DNA of 8,894 nt, from contig CALLKE010000041.1 of the NCBI GenBank assembly GCA_938008555.1, positions 1 to 8,894 of the forward strand, written 5' to 3'. Of this stretch, positions 1 through 4,629 are shown piece after piece (positions within the stretch are counted from its first letter, which is position 1; each line of letters begins with the position of its first letter). A program made the position numbers and the translations under genes. The notes under the pieces were generated by a model, which was not told where the DNA came from, did no database searches, and was given only the letters and a program-made list of their open reading frames with translations. This DNA is from an uncultured Pedobacter sp. Lineage in GTDB: Bacteria; Bacteroidota; Bacteroidia; Sphingobacteriales; Sphingobacteriaceae.

Positions 1-92
1 ACGCCGATCAGGCTGATAACATCCGTTTGCATATTATCATAGTTCATCAATTGGTTGATTGTATTTTGCTGTGCTGGCGTGATATTAAACAT
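1..92 (-). CDS. Start of a small leftward gene, cut by the window edge
   Basis: Only the first 30 residues are visible (begins MFNITPAQQNTINQ), with no stop before the window edge. The start is supported by GAAGGG a few bases upstream, which lies in the last codons of the preceding gene; that gene's stop is only 4 nt before this ATG, so the two are probably translationally coupled. The visible part is polar, rich in Asn and Gln, with no signal peptide or membrane segment. The family is not recognised. Confidence 0.6.
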   Translation of the reverse strand, partial: MFNITPAQQNTINQLMNYDNMQTDVISLIG

Positions 93-96
93 GATA

Positions 97-270
97 TTAC
101 CCTTCAGTCAATTTAGTAACAGAAACCACTTTACCATTCCAGCGTTTTGCTGCAGATTCAGCAAAAACCTCAGCAGTAGAATCGTAAAGAGCCTCGACAA
201 CTTCTTTTACTCGCCATGCCATAGGGCAATCCTCATTATTCTCGATTACAACGACATATTGCTTTCTCAT
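97..270 (-). CDS. Small phage protein, 57 aa, unknown function
   Basis: Encodes MRKQYVVVIENNEDCPMAWR followed by a short helix-prone stretch and a Lys/Thr-rich end. The start has AAAGGA seven bases upstream, and a good sigma70 promoter (311-339) lies just before it, so this is the first gene of its unit. The next gene starts 4 nt after the stop and takes its SD from this gene's last codons. The length and the V-rich first strand followed by an acidic loop are ordinary for small phage proteins. I do not recognise the family. An opposite-strand reading frame covers the same bases but lacks promoter or SD support. Confidence 0.7.
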   Translation of the reverse strand: MRKQYVVVIENNEDCPMAWRVKEVVEALYDSTAEVFAESAAKRWNGKVVSVTKLTEG

Positions 271-310
271 GATAGTCCTTTTGTTTGCGTTTTGTTATCT
301 GATGAAATGA

Positions 311-339
311 ATTCTAAACCAAACGCCAAAGCTTGTAAA
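311..339 (-). promoter_or_regulatory. Sigma70-type promoter of the leftmost unit
   Basis: Read on the minus strand: TTTACA (339-334), 17 nt, TAGAAT (316-311). Each hexamer is one mismatch from the sigma70 consensus and the spacing is ideal. Transcription would begin near 304, about 35 nt before the ATG at 270. The preceding terminator (452-489) makes a new promoter here necessary. Confidence 0.75.
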
Positions 340-419
340 CAACTATTTTGTGATTTGTGTCGATTATTCTGCAAATCGTTTTGCTTGCACATGCCTATAT
401 CGCCAGTGTATTTCTAAGG

Positions 420-443
420 CATGGCTTAGGGTAACATGGCTTA
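420..443. repeat. Two 9-bp direct repeats CATGGCTTA
   Basis: CATGGCTTA occurs at 420-428 and 435-443, a 15-bp period. The first copy overlaps a near-palindrome (CTAAG at 415-419 against CTTAG at 426-430). The pair lies between the terminator at 452-489 and the promoter at 311-339. It may be a protein-binding site, but about 80 bp upstream of the -35 it is not in an obvious repressor position. Confidence 0.4.
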
Positions 444-451
444 AACATAGC

Positions 452-489
452 AAAAAGCCCCTATAGCCGTTTATGTGGCAAATAGGGGC
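452..489 (-). terminator. Rho-independent terminator of the 498-2100 gene chain
   Basis: On the minus strand GCCCCTAT (489-482) pairs perfectly with ATAGGGGC (464-457), followed by TTTTTG. The 17-nt loop can form a short inner GCC/GGC stem. It lies 9 nt beyond the stop of the gene at 498-692, the natural end of the leftward chain. Confidence 0.85.
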
Positions 490-497
490 ATGTGTAT

Positions 498-692
498 TTA
501 TACAGCTAATTGCAATTCATACTCTAGTGTGTAACCGCTCACGGAGTAAAATGCATCAGCGTTCGCCAACAGCTCTTGCAAAGAGTAATCGCCTGCTAGA
601 ATTGCGCGAACGTGCATATCAATATCGTTGTTCGGTATTTTGTTAGAGTTAAAAATTATTGCAGCAATTTGATTTGGCTTAGGAAAATCCAT
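498..692 (-). CDS. Small phage protein, 64 aa, unknown function
   Basis: The start overlaps the preceding gene by 14 nt in another frame, with AAAGG about eight bases upstream. The protein begins MDFPKPNQIAAIIFNSNKIP, continues with a hydrophilic central part (HVRAILAGDYSLQELLANAD) and ends in a Tyr-rich strand. It is soluble, with no recognisable motif. It is the last gene before the terminator at 452-489, so it probably belongs to one polycistronic message with the genes to its right. I do not recognise the family. Confidence 0.7.
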   Translation of the reverse strand: MDFPKPNQIAAIIFNSNKIPNNDIDMHVRAILAGDYSLQELLANADAFYSVSGYTLEYELQLAV

Positions 693-852
693 TTTTCAAA
701 CCTTTATAAACTTCAATCGCTTTATTAATATTACCATTGGCAAGGCGATGGGCTTTTAACATATCAGGGTTCCATGCCGACATCGGAGAGGCGAAGTCTA
801 CAATTTTATCAAATCGTTTTGCTTGTTCAATCCACAAACTATAAGTTTTCAT
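679..852 (-). CDS. Small protein, 57 aa, unknown function
   Basis: Encodes a Lys-rich, largely helical protein beginning MKTYSLWIEQAKRFDKIVDF and ending KAIEVYKGLKNGFS. The start lies 2 nt after the stop of the preceding gene; the SD is weak (GAAAGTGA, partly inside that gene's last codons), which fits translational coupling. The 3' end overlaps the start of the next gene by 14 nt. This dense head-to-tail packing, rather than any homology, is the main argument that it is real. Function unknown. Confidence 0.6.
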   Translation of the reverse strand: MKTYSLWIEQAKRFDKIVDFASPMSAWNPDMLKAHRLANGNINKAIEVYKGLKNGFS

Positions 853-854
853 TT

Positions 855-992
855 TTAATCACTTTCATCACTAGAATAATTAGATTCTAGCCAGTCTTTA
901 CAATTCGCCTTGGAAAGGCTGGAAAAAATTACCTTTCCTGTGGCCTTTGACACTACTTGCCATAATGCGCAATTGCGGCGGATTGTATACAT
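855..992 (-). CDS. Small protein, 45 aa, unknown function
   Basis: Encodes MYTIRRNCALWQVVSKATGK followed by VIFSSLSKANCKDWLESNY and an acidic Ser/Asp tail. The strand-strand-helix look resembles many short phage proteins of about 45 residues. It starts 11 nt after the preceding stop (1004-1006) and its own stop is 2 nt before the next start. The SD is poor (GAGCGA), the main reason for moderate confidence. Two plus-strand frames across the same bases are taken to be shadows. Confidence 0.55.
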   Translation of the reverse strand: MYTIRRNCALWQVVSKATGKVIFSSLSKANCKDWLESNYSSDESD

Positions 993-1003
993 GTTTGATT
1001 CGC

Positions 1004-1432
1004 TCATTTGTGGCGCTCTTCGTAAGTCCAATCAGCATATGCGCGTGCTACTTCTTCAGCAGCATACCAAGCCAGAGCATTTGCAACGCTTGTGTCATGG
1101 TAGCGTTTACTCTTAAACAGCGTATTAATAATGTCTTGCTTTTCGCTTCCCTTAAGACAATTGAAGCCAAATACAAACATAATTATATCTTGACCATAAT
1201 CATCGGCCATGTTTTCGGTCATTTCGACAATTAGGCGTTTGTTTGTATCATAAAATTTGCACGTATCTGAGTAGTAAATAAAACCGTGAAAACCAGCGTT
1301 AATACCGTGATTTGCAATGTTCAGTGCTTGTTCTTGAAAGGCATCCCAACCGCCGGTCTGGCGGATAACGGCTTTAATCAAAGCGTGATCGATATTAGAA
1401 TACTGGCAGAATACTTTAATGGTCTTTTTCAT
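1004..1432 (-). CDS. Conserved-looking phage protein, 142 aa, unknown function
   Basis: A soluble protein beginning MKKTIKVFCQYSNIDHALIK. Notable parts are a Gly-rich segment near residues 25-55 (RQTGGWDAFQ, then NHGINAGFHGFIYYSDT) and a C-terminal helix ANALAWYAAEEVARAYADW. This GG...NHG...GF.GFIYY.DT pattern looks to me like a small family found in phages and prophages, but I cannot name its activity and no catalytic motif is clear. The start has AGGG about nine bases upstream and follows the preceding stop by about 20 nt. Base composition is somewhat less AT-rich than the genes beyond 2589. Confidence 0.8.
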   Translation of the reverse strand: MKKTIKVFCQYSNIDHALIKAVIRQTGGWDAFQEQALNIANHGINAGFHGFIYYSDTCKFYDTNKRLIVEMTENMADDYGQDIIMFVFGFNCLKGSEKQDIINTLFKSKRYHDTSVANALAWYAAEEVARAYADWTYEERHK

Positions 1433-1454
1433 GGCAATGCCCTATGTGAAGATG

Positions 1455-1868
1455 CTAAAACTCAAATTTGCTGACAATTATTTGGTTGTCAAGTAACCCA
1501 CCTCTTCGACCTGTTATATCAAAAATAGCTATTTTTGAATTCAAATTATTACGCTGGCGATTAAGGTTTTTAGTAGCTTGTTTTTTATCAATCATGATTG
1601 AGCCAATCAAATATCCAATAATTATATTTTCGTTTTTGTACTCAATCCACCACAAATTACCCTTTTTGCTTGCATACCAGCCAGATCCATCAATAATAAT
1701 TGGCAATTCAAAATCAATAAACTCCGGCGCTGGCTCATTGGGTGCGCCGCAATTATCAATGATCCATTGCTTATGATTTTCGCCACCAGATATAACGAAA
1801 TGATTAGGGTTATATCCTAGTGGGCTATTACGCTTTACAGTAAAGCAATTAACTTTTTTAATTGTCAT
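1455..1868 (-). CDS. Hypothetical protein, 137 aa
   Basis: Begins MTIKKVNCFTVKRNSPLGYN. Residues about 50-90 look beta-rich (FELPIIIDGSGWYASKKGN, then WWIEYKNENIIIGYLIGSI), and the C-terminal part is basic and Asn-rich (NRQRNNLNSK). There is no signal peptide or clear membrane helix. The start has GGAG eight bases upstream and a possible promoter (1905-1932) just before it; the next gene follows by about 20 nt. Family not recognised. Confidence 0.7.
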   Translation of the reverse strand: MTIKKVNCFTVKRNSPLGYNPNHFVISGGENHKQWIIDNCGAPNEPAPEFIDFELPIIIDGSGWYASKKGNLWWIEYKNENIIIGYLIGSIMIDKKQATKNLNRQRNNLNSKIAIFDITGRRGGLLDNQIIVSKFEF

Positions 1869-1904
1869 GTTTTAGCTCCAGATAATTTTAGAATACCAGT
1901 TAGC

Positions 1905-1932
1905 ATTATACCCGCCTATTATAGCGGCTCAA
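1905..1932 (-). promoter_or_regulatory. Possible promoter with a hairpin over its spacer
   Basis: On the minus strand TTGAGC (1932-1927), 16 nt, TATAAT (1910-1905). A second TATAAT overlaps the spacer, and CCGC/GCGG (1912-1915 with 1924-1927) forms a small inverted repeat there. It lies just past the stop of the gene at 1939-2100, so the hairpin could instead be a weak end signal for that gene. The -35 matches consensus only in four positions. Confidence 0.4.
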
Positions 1933-1938
1933 ATTTGA

Positions 1939-2100
1939 TTATTCGCAAATAAACGCTAGTTTTTTTCCAGTGAAGTCGAAGCTAGATTCTTCTAGCCAGA
2001 TGCCGTCAACACGTTGCACTAACATATATTTGTCGCCAATCGACAAATAGTCTAGTTTTTCTGTTTTTATCTTTTTTGCCAACTCTGACAAGTGATCCAT
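1939..2100 (-). CDS. Small protein, 53 aa, unknown function
   Basis: Encodes MDHLSELAKKIKTEKLDYLS with a beta-rich C-terminal half (GDKYMLVQRVDGIWLEESSF). I chose the ATG at 2100 because AAAAGG sits at proper distance before it. A longer frame reaching 2169 would need a TTG start without SD and would run through a near-consensus promoter (2140-2169). It is the first gene of the leftward chain after that promoter, separated from it by a leader of roughly 33 nt. Function not recognised. Confidence 0.7.
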   Translation of the reverse strand: MDHLSELAKKIKTEKLDYLSIGDKYMLVQRVDGIWLEESSFDFTGKKLAFICE

Positions 2101-2139
2101 TTTGTTACCTTTTGTTAGTTGTTCGCTGCTGATGTGGTT

Positions 2140-2169
2140 ACTATAAGCGATTGGATAATATCCTGTCAA
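2140..2169 (-). promoter_or_regulatory. Leftward promoter with a palindrome in its spacer
   Basis: On the minus strand TTGACA (2169-2164), 18 nt, TATAGT (2145-2140). The spacer carries the perfect 11-bp palindrome GGATAATATCC (2153-2163), directly beside the -35, where a bound protein would block RNA polymerase. This is inferred to drive the gene at 1939-2100 and those after it. Confidence 0.65.
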
Positions 2170-2203
2170 ACATTATTTGCAAATAATCCTGAAATAATTG
2201 CAT
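2141..2203 (-). CDS. Possible 20-aa leader peptide
   Basis: A short frame encoding MQLFQDYLQIMFDRILSNRL. It has a surprisingly good SD (AAGGTG, 5 nt before ATG). A weak promoter candidate lies further upstream on the minus strand (CTGGCA, 17 nt, GATAAT, around 2260-2290). The frame covers the TTGACA/TATAGT promoter, so translation and promoter use may not coincide. It could be a leader peptide, a remnant, or chance; no family is recognised. Confidence 0.25.
   Translation of the reverse strand: MQLFQDYLQIMFDRILSNRL
2172..2187. repeat. 16-bp perfect palindrome beside a promoter
   Basis: ATTATTTGCAAATAAT reads the same on both strands and begins 2 bp upstream of the -35 of the leftward promoter at 2140-2169. 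Position and symmetry suit a dimeric regulator. No gene for such a regulator is recognisable in the window. Confidence 0.5.
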
Positions 2204-2254
2204 GTTTTCACCTTATATAATGTAGCACGAACCATGCCAGAACTATTTTAACCT

Positions 2255-2277
2255 GGTATTATCGATTCAAAAATACC
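2255..2277. repeat. Inverted repeat upstream of the plus-strand promoter
   Basis: GGTATT (2255-2260) and AATACC (2272-2277) are inverted about an 11-nt centre containing ATCGAT. It ends 2 bp before the -35 of the plus-strand promoter at 2280 and lies between the two divergent promoters. Possible operator; role inferred only from position. Confidence 0.35.
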
Positions 2278-2279
2278 GC

Positions 2280-2308
2280 TTGCCAGCCTGCTAGGGTTGT
2301 CCTATAAT
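2280..2308 (+). promoter_or_regulatory. Strong plus-strand promoter with no gene behind it
   Basis: TTGCCA (2280-2285), 17 nt, TATAAT (2303-2308): a perfect -10, a -35 with one mismatch and ideal spacing. It is the only convincing rightward promoter in the window. No plus-strand frame of useful length with an SD follows; every gene to the right is on the minus strand. Its product is therefore probably a non-coding RNA starting near 2315. Confidence 0.65.
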
Positions 2309-2314
2309 GGATAC

Positions 2315-2565
2315 ATGCTCTAAAACAATAAATAGGAGCTGACGAGGTTTTTCGCTTGTGCTAGTGTGGCAATAAGGGCACCGTGGGCGCTCGAAACGCA
2401 GCGAAAACTCGTCAATTGACCAACGGTCAGCTTATAAATGACCACGAGTCAGCTATCAGCTTCACCCTCTGGGGCGGAGAATTTAGCAAACTAAATTTTA
2501 AAAATTCCTGAAATTTTCCCAGACAAGACAAAGCCCTCAAGCATTTCTGCGAGAGGGCTATAATA
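2315..2565 (+). ncRNA. Candidate structured non-coding RNA, about 250 nt
   Basis: Begins at the expected start of the promoter at 2280-2308 and could end at the hairpin 2532-2559. A hand count gives about 54 percent G+C over 2341-2420, clearly above the AT-rich neighbours. GACGAG plus TTTTCGC (2341-2346, 2349-2355) pair with GCGAAAA plus CTCGTC (2401-2413), 13 bp with one 2-nt bulge, closing a 45-nt structured loop. TGACC/GGTCA (2417-2421, 2425-2429) and AATTTAG/CTAAATT (around 2480-2497) form further hairpins. Frames in it stop quickly; the best ATG (2439) gives 18 codons without an SD. It matches no known RNA family that I recognise. Both end and strand are inferred; the plus strand is chosen because of the promoter. 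Confidence 0.4.
2532..2559 (-). terminator. Terminator of the 2589-3342 unit, perhaps bidirectional
   Basis: AGCCCTC (2532-2538) pairs perfectly with GAGGGCT (2553-2559), and an inner GCA/TGC pair caps the stem. On the minus strand the stem is followed by TTTGTCTTGTCT, a broken U tract, about 30 nt beyond the stop at 2589. On the plus strand the downstream run is weaker (ATAATAATTTG), so termination of the candidate RNA there is less certain. Confidence 0.7.
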
Positions 2566-2588
2566 ATTTGTTACACAGCTTTATTAAA

Positions 2589-2951
2589 TTATGGCTTCAA
2601 TACTTCTTTAATATATTGTTTTAATGCAGTAGATTTATAAATCTTAGCTTTCCACCCATTTCCATTCTTTTTAATAACACGCTCGTTATCTAAATACTCA
2701 TACTTACCACTACTAATAGATTCTTCGAGTGAATTACTAAGTGTATGGTATACATGCGCATTATATCTATTTAATATAATGCACCCTACTGCTTCTGTAT
2801 CCCAAAAAGCATGAAATCCCATTTTAATGCAAGCTTTTTTAATTTCTCTAGTAGCTACTTTCAATGAGATTCCATACCATTCTGCATAATTTCTTACATC
2901 AATAGCCCAGCCGTGTATCAAATAATCTTCAATTTTATTGTCTTCATTCAT
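2589..2951 (-). CDS. Hypothetical phage protein, 120 aa
   Basis: Begins MNEDNKIEDYLIHGWAIDVR. The ATG at 2951 is chosen because GGAGG lies nine bases upstream; a longer frame to 2984 starts inside the previous gene without an SD. The gene overlaps the previous one by 8 nt, so both are probably translated from one message. Residues about 20-45 (NYAEWYGISLKVATREIKKA) could form a helix-turn-helix-like pair of helices, but this is only suggestive; the C-terminal third is Lys-rich and could contact nucleic acid. Family not recognised. The transcript ends at 2532-2559. Confidence 0.75.
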   Translation of the reverse strand: MNEDNKIEDYLIHGWAIDVRNYAEWYGISLKVATREIKKACIKMGFHAFWDTEAVGCIILNRYNAHVYHTLSNSLEESISSGKYEYLDNERVIKKNGNGWKAKIYKSTALKQYIKEVLKP

Positions 2952-3342
2952 CTCGTAGTTCCTCCAAATCAAATTCATATCCATAGTGTAGTGCTACAAT
3001 AGCTTTACACAAGGCTTTCTTTACATTGTTGTCATAGTCCTTGAATGTAGCATAATTCAGCTTAGTTTCGTACAAGTTAATACGATGACCTGATATCACT
3101 TCAACAATAACACAATAGTTATCATATGAAACGTATGGCTTGTATTTGTCTAGTAGTGTACAGAATTGGTCAGCTACTTGTGTTGGTCTATACAGCTTAT
3201 GTGTACCCTCTTCAAATACATTTGTAATAGAGTCACGAGCTGAGTTGTAGCTCTCTCCATAGATATAACACTCAGCAGCTCCAGCCTTAGCCAAACAATA
3301 GCATAGTTCTTCATCAGACATTTCATCAACATTTTTATGCAC
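2944..3342 (-). CDS. Hypothetical phage protein, 132 aa, faintly DUF2591-like
   Basis: Begins MHKNVDEMSDEELCYCLAKA. The layout is an N-terminal 'S-D-E-E-L...lAKA' helix, a middle part VADQFCTLLDKYKPYVSYDN, a strand VIVEVISGHRINLYET and a final helix KKALCKAIVALHYG. This reminds me of small phage proteins of the DUF2591/NinX type, which end in a similar 'ALC.AIV' helix, but the match is by eye and weak. The start has AAAGGAG ten bases upstream. The long leader (to about 3450) contains several hairpins and follows the best consensus promoter of the window. Confidence 0.75.
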   Translation of the reverse strand: MHKNVDEMSDEELCYCLAKAGAAECYIYGESYNSARDSITNVFEEGTHKLYRPTQVADQFCTLLDKYKPYVSYDNYCVIVEVISGHRINLYETKLNYATFKDYDNNVKKALCKAIVALHYGYEFDLEELRDE

Positions 3343-3423
3343 TTATTTCTCCTTTGTTACATATTATGTAGCAAATACTACACAATATTGCTGGGCTTGT
3401 AAAGCCGGTTTGTTTAGAGTTAA

Positions 3424-3495
3424 GCCAGATTTATACTGTATTTGTTACAGCAATTTATTATAATTTTGCATGAAATGCTGTCAAATAAATCTGGC
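3424..3495. repeat. Nested inverted repeats surrounding a promoter
   Basis: GCCAGATTTAT (3424-3434) and ATAAATCTGGC (3485-3495) are a perfect 11-bp inverted repeat; inside it ACAGCA (3447-3452) and TGCTGT (3476-3481) form a second one. Both hexamers of the promoter at 3457-3484 lie between the outer arms. A read-through message from the right would fold the whole promoter region into one hairpin, whereas messages starting at the promoter would lack the upstream arms. It could also act as DNA-level operator pairs. Confidence 0.6.
3457..3484 (-). promoter_or_regulatory. Consensus sigma70 promoter, TTGACA-16-TATAAT
   Basis: On the minus strand TTGACA (3484-3479), 16 nt, TATAAT (3462-3457): both hexamers perfect. 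It should fire strongly with host polymerase and serve the two genes at 2944-3342 and 2589-2951. The start near 3450 gives a leader of about 110 nt containing CTGTA/TACAG, GGCTT/AAGCC (3394-3406) and TGTAG/CTACA (around 3367-3382) hairpins. Confidence 0.8.
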
Positions 3496-3557
3496 CTAGG
3501 GCTTCAAATCTACAAAAAGTCTTTGAAATCAAGGGGTTATGGGTCTAGTACGAAATA

Positions 3558-3581
3558 TAAGCCTTATTAATCAATGGCTTA
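3558..3581 (-). terminator. Weak terminator-like hairpin at the end of the GIY-YIG gene
   Basis: TAAGCC (3558-3563) and GGCTTA (3576-3581) form a 6-bp stem overlapping the stop codon at 3579-3581. On the minus strand it is followed by TATTTCG, a poor U tract. Termination is plausible but the stem is short. Confidence 0.35.
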
Positions 3582-4448
3582 GTACTCTGACTTGCAAATC
3601 TTAGAGTTATAGATTGGATTGAATTCAAGAATAAACTCTTTTTCCAGTCTAGTAGCTTGTTCATCAGTTTCTATTCCTCCAAGCAAAATTTCTGTGACAA
3701 GTGGATTGCCTTCACAAAAGAACAGCCTGTTCAATTGTACATTATGAGATCGCCCAGAATTAATATGTAGGTATCTCCTGCCAATCCCTTTTCCTATATA
3801 AACAATTTCATTGTCTTGTTTTGCACAATAAACATAGTACTTTTCAGAATTTACATTCAAGTAGTTCCATGAGTCATCTTTACGAACTTTATCGACAAGA
3901 TCGCCACTTAAGATGCTTCCAGAAGATAAGCCAGTTGCGATTCTACCTGTATCTAACCACTTGATAGTAATCCCTACTGAATTAACTACTTCAACAATCT
4001 CTATCTTACCAAATCGCTTTGTATCAAATATTGCGCCAACTTTGAACAAATCATAAAAACGTTTTAGCTGTATCCTGCCAACAGATGGATCAGAGACTTT
4101 ACCTGAATATGTTACCGCTCTATAAACGTCTGTTCTTATTGCTCCGGTATTGTCAAACACAATGTCCATCTTATAGCCGTTAATAGCAATAATAGTAGCC
4201 CAACCATGATTTTCAGTTTCAAATCTCTGGCCTACTACTGGAGATGGATTTCGTTTTGTCTTCGGTTTATACTCACTTCCTGAACCTCTTTTAGCCTGAA
4301 TAATTTCATTCTTAGTCCAAGACAATTCACCTGTTGCTAAATTTTTAACCTGAACTTTCTTACTACCTACGTAGTTTACAATTTCAAATTCTTGTCCAGA
4401 TTTATCAGTATATCTAAATCCATTATAATACTCTACATGCTTACCCAT
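3579..4448 (-). CDS. GIY-YIG endonuclease with N-terminal tandem beta modules, 289 aa
   Basis: The C-terminal domain (about 203-289) has the GIY-YIG nuclease signature: YVY (205-207) in the GIY position, YIG (217-219), basic RR (224-225), H228, an acidic helix LEKEFI (268-273) with candidate catalytic Glu, and final FNPIYN (276-281). These enzymes cut DNA using one divalent metal ion; free-standing phage members often spread as homing endonucleases. Upstream are three degenerate modules of about 50 residues (near 18-55, 72-122, 138-185), each with a 'G..F......G...I' start and a TG turn, likely DNA-binding; this is inference from family architecture. It starts with GGAG before the ATG and has its own promoter inside a hairpin that can mask that SD. 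It lies after the macro-domain operon, with no clear terminator between. Confidence 0.8.
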   Translation of the reverse strand: MGKHVEYYNGFRYTDKSGQEFEIVNYVGSKKVQVKNLATGELSWTKNEIIQAKRGSGSEYKPKTKRNPSPVVGQRFETENHGWATIIAINGYKMDIVFDNTGAIRTDVYRAVTYSGKVSDPSVGRIQLKRFYDLFKVGAIFDTKRFGKIEIVEVVNSVGITIKWLDTGRIATGLSSGSILSGDLVDKVRKDDSWNYLNVNSEKYYVYCAKQDNEIVYIGKGIGRRYLHINSGRSHNVQLNRLFFCEGNPLVTEILLGGIETDEQATRLEKEFILEFNPIYNSKICKSEY

Positions 4449-4454
4449 TATAAT

Positions 4455-4494
4455 CTCCTACTAAAAGTATATTTTAACATACATATAGTAGGAG
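4455..4494 (-). promoter_or_regulatory. Hairpin that masks the SD of the GIY-YIG gene
   Basis: On the minus strand CTCCTACTA (4494-4486) is perfectly complementary to TAGTAGGAG (4463-4455), which holds the gene's SD (AGGAG). A further GTAT/ATAC pair (4479-4482 with 4467-4470) continues the stem beyond a 3x3 internal loop, leaving an 8-nt loop. Read-through RNA from the upstream operon would hide the SD. RNA starting at the embedded promoter would lack the 5' arm and expose it. Confidence 0.65.
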
Positions 4495-4498
4495 TCAA
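4471..4498 (-). promoter_or_regulatory. Promoter inside the SD-masking hairpin
   Basis: On the minus strand TTGACT (4498-4493), 16 nt, TAAAAT (4476-4471). The -10 lies in the loop and the start would fall near 4464, just inside the SD-bearing 3' arm. One mismatch in each hexamer and acceptable spacing make it credible for sigma70; a phage late factor could use the AT-rich -10 alone. Confidence 0.6.
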
Positions 4499-4514
4499 CG
4501 TGTTTGGTAAAATA

Positions 4515-4613
4515 TTATTTCTTCCCTGCAATAACATGTAACGGAATTGTTACAAACAACGCAGGCCAGAAAAACAACAAAGCAAACAAATGTAATACCC
4601 AGAAAATCCACAT
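4515..4613 (-). CDS. Tiny membrane protein, 32 aa
   Basis: Encodes MWIFWVLHLFALLFFWPALF plus a short tail ending in Lys-Lys. Residues about 2-26 are almost all hydrophobic with four Trp, giving one transmembrane helix; the basic end suggests a cytoplasmic C-terminus. The start is well supported by GGAGG eight bases upstream, and the ATG follows the previous stop by about 16 nt, making it the fifth gene of the macro-domain operon. The 'W.LH.F.L.FF..AL..TIPLH' pattern resembles tiny membrane proteins seen in many phages; function unknown. It is below the length cutoff of many gene finders. Confidence 0.75.
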   Translation of the reverse strand: MWIFWVLHLFALLFFWPALFVTIPLHVIAGKK

Positions 4614-4629
4614 AATTTATTCCTCCAAT

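Noticed and set aside
55..417. Plus-strand open frame of 120 codons
   Set aside because: Covers a minus-strand gene and its promoter, has no SD, and its Cys/Phe-rich product looks like an antisense reading.
910..1234. Two overlapping plus-strand frames of 68 and 95 codons
   Set aside because: Opposite to two minus-strand genes that fit the operon; no promoter or SD on the plus strand.
1286..1776. Plus-strand frames of 62 and 102 codons
   Set aside because: Shadows of the minus-strand genes at 1004-1432 and 1455-1868, without start signals.
2101..2169. N-terminal extension of the 53-aa protein
   Set aside because: Needs a TTG start without SD and runs through a near-consensus promoter.
2337..2454. 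Retron msr/msd-like RNA
   Set aside because: The nested inverted repeats recall a retron RNA, but there is no reverse transcriptase gene anywhere in the window.
2315..2565. tRNA, tmRNA or CRISPR array in the structured stretch
   Set aside because: No cloverleaf with a T-loop, no tmRNA tag frame and no regularly spaced repeats were found.
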